Of a stretch of DNA of 64,000 nt, positions 60,893-64,000 are shown piece after piece (positions within the stretch are counted from its first letter, which is position 1; every line of letters starts with the position of its first letter). The DNA comes from Mesoflavibacter profundi (GTDB lineage Bacteria > Bacteroidota > Bacteroidia > Flavobacteriales > Flavobacteriaceae). Location: contig NZ_CP061703.1 in the NCBI RefSeq assembly GCF_014764305.1, positions 1,580,800 to 1,644,799 on the forward strand, read 5' to 3'. A program made the position numbers and the translations under genes. The notes beneath the pieces were generated by a model. That model did no database searches and was not told where the DNA came from. It worked only from the letters and a program-made list of their open reading frames with translations.

Positions 60893-60918
60893 AGTTCTTG
60901 ACTGCACTTAAACAGACA
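60893..60918. repeat. Degenerate second copy of the polA repeat in the polA leader
   Basis: AGTTCTTGACTGCACTTAAA continuing CAGACA aligns without gaps to the repeat inside polA at 19 of 26 positions, in the same orientation. It lies between the polA -7 box and ATG. Confidence 0.4.
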
Positions 60919-60925
60919 AGAATAT

Positions 60926-60933
60926 CAAAACTA
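60926..60933 (-). promoter_or_regulatory. polA -7 box (TAGTTTTG)
   Basis: An exact TAnnTTTG match on the minus strand, 57 nt upstream of the ATG, leaving a leader of about 50 nt that contains the degenerate repeat. Confidence 0.5.
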
Positions 60934-60975
60934 CGAAACTTAATGCAGCTTTGCTTGAAAATTTGTTAACAAGCT

Positions 60976-61974
60976 TTATTTTTTAAGGAAATAATCAGAT
61001 TGTATTTGCTCGTTTTTTTCATCTTGAAATTTTGTCATACTAAACCATTGATGAATAGCATAACTTCCTGTTTCGCCTTTTTTATTCATCGCAATGTAGC
61101 CAACTTGAAAATTTTTATAGTTGCTATTAGGTTTGTTTACAATACGTAGGATCGCTTCTTCACACGCTTGTTGAGGCGATTTACCTTGGCGCATTAACTC
61201 GACAACCAAAAAGCTACCTACGGTTTTTACAACTTCTTCACCTAAGCCAGTTGCTACGCAAGCACCAACCTGATTATCTACAAATAAACCAGATCCAATT
61301 ATTGGGCTATCGCCAACGCGTCCGCCCATTTTATAAGCTAAACCACTAGTTGTACATGCACCAGAAATATCTCCGTTTTTATCCATTGCAAGCATACCGA
61401 TAGTGTCGTGATTTTCTATGTTGATAATAGGTTTGTATTCACTTTTTATTTTCCATTCTTCCCATGCTTTTTTGGAAGATTCTGTAAGTAAATTTTCTGC
61501 TTGAAATCCTTTTGAAATAGCAAATTGTTTAGCGCCTTCACCAGCTAACATTACATGTGGCGTATCTTCCATGACTTTTCTAGCAACAGATACTGCATGA
61601 GTGATGTTTTGAAGATAAACCACAGATCCGCAATTACCGTTTTTGTCCATAACGCAAGCATCTAATGTGACATTTCCGTCTCTGTCTGGTAATCCGCCTT
61701 TTCCAACAGTAGAGTTTTTTATATCTGCTTCTTCTACCATGCAACCTTGCTCTACAGCATCTAAAACGTTACCATTGTTTTGGAGGATTTCCATAGCTTT
61801 TGCAGTTGCATTTGGTACATGCCAAGTTGCTATTACTACAGGAAGCGATGGTTTGTCTGAATTGGTTGATATTGGATTTACCTTAGTAGAATAATTGCTG
61901 TTGGCAAATGTAGAACCTAGTGATAATCCAATACCTGATAAGGATGCGTTTTTTAAAAATTTTCTACGTTTCAT
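60976..61974 (-). CDS. N4-(beta-N-acetylglucosaminyl)-L-asparaginase-like Ntn hydrolase, exported
   Basis: A 332-residue isoaspartyl peptidase/glycosylasparaginase. Self-cleavage before the nucleophile threonine in ENHDTIGMLAMDKNGDIS would give two subunits. Other family marks are GGRVGDSPIIGSGLF and ATGLGEEVVKTVGSF. The N-terminus has a twin-arginine-like signal (MKRRKFLKNASLSGIGLSLG), so the folded enzyme may leave through Tat. It would remove the GlcNAc-Asn link during glycoprotein breakdown. A -7-like box TAATTTTA lies at 61991-61998. Confidence 0.9.
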   Translation of the reverse strand: MKRRKFLKNASLSGIGLSLGSTFANSNYSTKVNPISTNSDKPSLPVVIATWHVPNATAKAMEILQNNGNVLDAVEQGCMVEEADIKNSTVGKGGLPDRDGNVTLDACVMDKNGNCGSVVYLQNITHAVSVARKVMEDTPHVMLAGEGAKQFAISKGFQAENLLTESSKKAWEEWKIKSEYKPIINIENHDTIGMLAMDKNGDISGACTTSGLAYKMGGRVGDSPIIGSGLFVDNQVGACVATGLGEEVVKTVGSFLVVELMRQGKSPQQACEEAILRIVNKPNSNYKNFQVGYIAMNKKGETGSYAIHQWFSMTKFQDEKNEQIQSDYFLKK

Positions 61975-62029
61975 AAGATGATATATCTTATAAAATTACG
62001 TGATACTGCTGTTTTAAAAAAGTAATTAA

Positions 62030-63775
62030 TTAAATATCTGGACAAGTAATTTGTTTGCCTAAAAGTTGACCAGTTTCATCTGGTTGATATCTAAAGCATT
62101 TACCGCTAACAGATTTTAAAATCACACCACGATGAATGTTGTTAATAAAGACATCGCCGTCTTTTACTTCTAATAAGCTTTTTGGATCTGTTGTACCTAT
62201 ACCAACGCCACCATTACCACTTCCGGTATTTATTGATCCTGAAGCTTCGCAATCGTCACCAACTCCATCACCGTTAGTGTCTGTTTGGGATGGATTAGCA
62301 AGCGTTGGACAATTATCACAAGCATCACCAATACCATCTCCATCTGTATCTTCTTGTAAAGGGTTGTCTGCAGAGTTACAATTGTCATTACTGTCAATAA
62401 CGCCATCATTATCAGAATCTGCTTGAGAAACTTGACAGTAAGTAATAATTGAGTAAGCATCGTTACAATTAGCATTGTTGTTGCTAATATTTAGGGTTCC
62501 TCCTAAGTAACCACTTCCTGTAATAAAATCTCTTAACACACAACATTCATCTAAATTAGCGTTGTCTGCTACAGTTAAATCATTACCAATATAGAAAATG
62601 TTGTCTAAAGCGGTAATATCTGTTAAGTTGGAGTTGTTTTGAATTGATACGTTAGAACTCAAGTTAGTCAAATTTTGAAGTCCATATAAACTTTGTAATG
62701 ATGTATTATTGTATAAGTTTAGAGTTGTTAAACTATTAATGTTGCTGAATTCTTGCAGGTCTACTAAGTTATTCTCACCAGTTATTTGTAAAGTAGAAAG
62801 CGTGCTTAGGTTTTCTAAACCATTTAATGATGAAAGATTATTACCTCCAATACCTAATACATTGTTGATTGTAGTTAAACTGCTTAGTGAAGCTATTGAA
62901 GTTAATAGTGTGTTGTTTGAGATATATAAATTTGTTGATATACTATTTAAGTTACTCAAGGATAAGTTAATTAAAGATATATTATTGTTAACTGTTATAG
63001 CGTTGCAGTTACTAAAGTTATTAGCATTTATAGTAGTTAAAGCATCATTATTAGAAATGTTGATAAATCCATTACTCGCATTAGTTAAGCTTGTAAGGCT
63101 AATAGTAGTTAAAATATCATTATCTGAAATAGATAAATTACCATTAAGAGTTGTAATGTTAGAGATGTTTCCTAAATCTGTTAAAGATGGATTATTTGTT
63201 ATATTAATATTTACCCCTATTACATTAGTAATATTATTTAAGTCTGATAAAACAGAATTTGAGGAGATAACTAAATTGTTGCCAACTGTTGTTATTGCTG
63301 AAAAATCAGATAAATCCGTGAAATTTGAATACCCAATGGTTAAATTGTCAGGTACATTTGTTAGGTTAGGAGCATTAAAATTATTTAGGCTAGTATTTTG
63401 ATTTAAATATAAATTTGTTCCAATACTATTTAGGTTATTTAAATTTAAATTGGTTAAGTTATTGTTATAGGATATGTTTACTTCATCTCCTATTGATATA
63501 ATGTTTTCTAGCCCAGTACTACTAGTTATATTTGTAAATGAAATATATAAGTAGCCTGTTACAGTTGTTAAAAAAGATAATCCAGATAGGTCTACTACAC
63601 TACTTCCACTAATATATAAATTTCCATTAATAGTATCACATGTACCAGAGTATATAGTAACAAAATTATCTACTGCGGATTGAGAATATAAGCTAATGTT
63701 TCCTGCACCACAAGTTTGAGCTATCGATAAATTTAAAGTAAAAGAAAAAACAATAAGGGATAATATTTTTTTCAT
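62030..63775 (-). CDS. Secreted leucine-rich/L-domain-like repeat protein with TSP3 repeats
   Basis: A 581-residue protein with a signal peptide (MKKILSLIVFSFTLNLSIAQ). Many short solenoid repeats cover about residues 25-430, rich in Leu/Ile/Asn (ISNNDALTTINANNFSN and similar), of receptor L-domain/BspA-like type. Thrombospondin type-3 calcium repeats follow at about residues 455-510 (DNDGVIDSNDNCNSADNP). A C-terminal GIGTTDPKSLLEVKDGD segment resembles tail-fibre-like domains of Bacteroidota surface proteins. No clear T9SS sorting domain is present. It lies 13 nt downstream of another T9SS-domain gene. An adhesin role is plausible only. Confidence 0.8.
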   Translation of the reverse strand: MKKILSLIVFSFTLNLSIAQTCGAGNISLYSQSAVDNFVTIYSGTCDTINGNLYISGSSVVDLSGLSFLTTVTGYLYISFTNITSSTGLENIISIGDEVNISYNNNLTNLNLNNLNSIGTNLYLNQNTSLNNFNAPNLTNVPDNLTIGYSNFTDLSDFSAITTVGNNLVISSNSVLSDLNNITNVIGVNINITNNPSLTDLGNISNITTLNGNLSISDNDILTTISLTSLTNASNGFINISNNDALTTINANNFSNCNAITVNNNISLINLSLSNLNSISTNLYISNNTLLTSIASLSSLTTINNVLGIGGNNLSSLNGLENLSTLSTLQITGENNLVDLQEFSNINSLTTLNLYNNTSLQSLYGLQNLTNLSSNVSIQNNSNLTDITALDNIFYIGNDLTVADNANLDECCVLRDFITGSGYLGGTLNISNNNANCNDAYSIITYCQVSQADSDNDGVIDSNDNCNSADNPLQEDTDGDGIGDACDNCPTLANPSQTDTNGDGVGDDCEASGSINTGSGNGGVGIGTTDPKSLLEVKDGDVFINNIHRGVILKSVSGKCFRYQPDETGQLLGKQITCPDI

Positions 63776-63788
63776 CGTTAGTTAGAAA

Positions 63789-64000
63789 TTATTTAATAAT
63801 TATTTTTTTGGTGATAGTGCTGTTCTTAAGTCTAAGTGATAAAAAATAAATCCCTTTTGATATATTAGAAATATCAATTGTAGAAGAATAGTCTTGTTTT
63901 AAAACTAGTCTACCATTAATATCTGTAATGCTAATATTTTCAATAGGTTGATTAGTGTTTATGTTTAAAATGTTTTGTGCTGGATTTGGGTAAATTGTAA
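63789..64000 (-). CDS. C-terminal T9SS sorting domain of a protein extending beyond the window (3' end)
   Basis: A minus-strand frame of 69 complete codons enters from the right window edge and ends in TAA at 63789-63791. The translation begins TIYPNPAQNILNI and contains ITDINGRLVLKQ, SKGIYFLSLRL and a basic end TKKIIIK, a textbook type A T9SS sorting domain. The rest of the protein is outside the window. The 13-nt gap to the following repeat-protein gene suggests one operon of secreted proteins. Confidence 0.85.
   Translation of the reverse strand, partial: TIYPNPAQNILNINTNQPIENISITDINGRLVLKQDYSSTIDISNISKGIYFLSLRLKNSTITKKIIIK

Noticed and set aside
62709-63401. A 230-codon open frame on the plus strand
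   Set aside because: It lies wholly antisense to the repetitive secreted protein; the low-complexity Leu/Asn repeat codons read as Val/Leu/Lys-rich sequence on the other strand. No start context or family resemblance.

Overview
The window is a contiguous piece of a low-GC chromosome from a member of the Bacteroidota, almost certainly family Flavobacteriaceae. Supporting signs are promoters of the TTTG-N19-TAnnTTTG type, type IX secretion (T9SS) C-terminal sorting domains on several exported proteins, a PorT-like protein, thrombospondin type-3 repeats, and a tetR/tolC/acrA/acrB efflux operon. It is mostly core genome. There is no phage, IS element, CRISPR array or rRNA; one tRNA-Ser(GGA) is present.

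Layout. 0-4.1 kb: the 3' part of a large T9SS-secreted protein and a lipoprotein. 4.2-10.4 kb: dxs, tadA, a ClC channel with a small membrane protein, aspS. 10.5-17.2 kb: a tripartite RND efflux operon led by its TetR regulator, with a clear operator. 17.3-23.7 kb: a polyprenyl synthetase and the 2-oxoglutarate dehydrogenase genes sucA and sucB. 23.7-30.1 kb: the accessory region of most interest. 30.3-33.3 kb: a lipoprotein, a small exported protein, and an ECF sigma factor with a membrane TPR partner. 33.3-39.1 kb: tatD, asparaginase, tRNA-Ser, an ExbB/ExbD energising cluster, a PorT-like barrel. 39.1-47.3 kb: rpoN, asnS, an MMPL-type RND exporter, an outer-membrane barrel, frr, pyrH. 47.5-53.7 kb: a T9SS-secreted M36 metallopeptidase lying between pyrH-frr and tsf-rpsB-rpsI-rplM. 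54-64 kb: msrB-msrA, a YgiQ-type radical SAM protein, a sodium/bile-acid-type transporter, polA, a glycosylasparaginase-like hydrolase, and secreted repeat proteins.

Main discovery candidate. Between sucB and a NarL/LuxR-type response regulator lie four imperfect tandem units of about 155 bp (about 23.89-24.48 kb). Read on the minus strand, each looks like a complete small-RNA gene: a 16-bp inverted repeat of 7-2-7 NarL-type heptamers (TACGTAG-nn-CTACGTA), a -7 promoter box whose centre lies exactly 35 bp from the palindrome centre in all four units, a conserved RNA start GCUAU, a hairpin presenting a GGGA loop, and a Rho-independent terminator whose stem sequence differs in every unit. The response-regulator gene sits immediately upstream on the same strand, and its short leader carries AAUUCUCC, complementary to the loop region of three of the four RNAs. 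The simplest reading is a response regulator driving a multicopy sRNA family that may feed back on it. The regulator follows a PKD/beta-barrel outer-membrane protein, a TPR-CHAT protease-like protein and a retropepsin-like protease in what looks like one operon. This suggests an envelope-linked proteolytic or signalling module with an sRNA output. No sensor kinase is encoded in the window.
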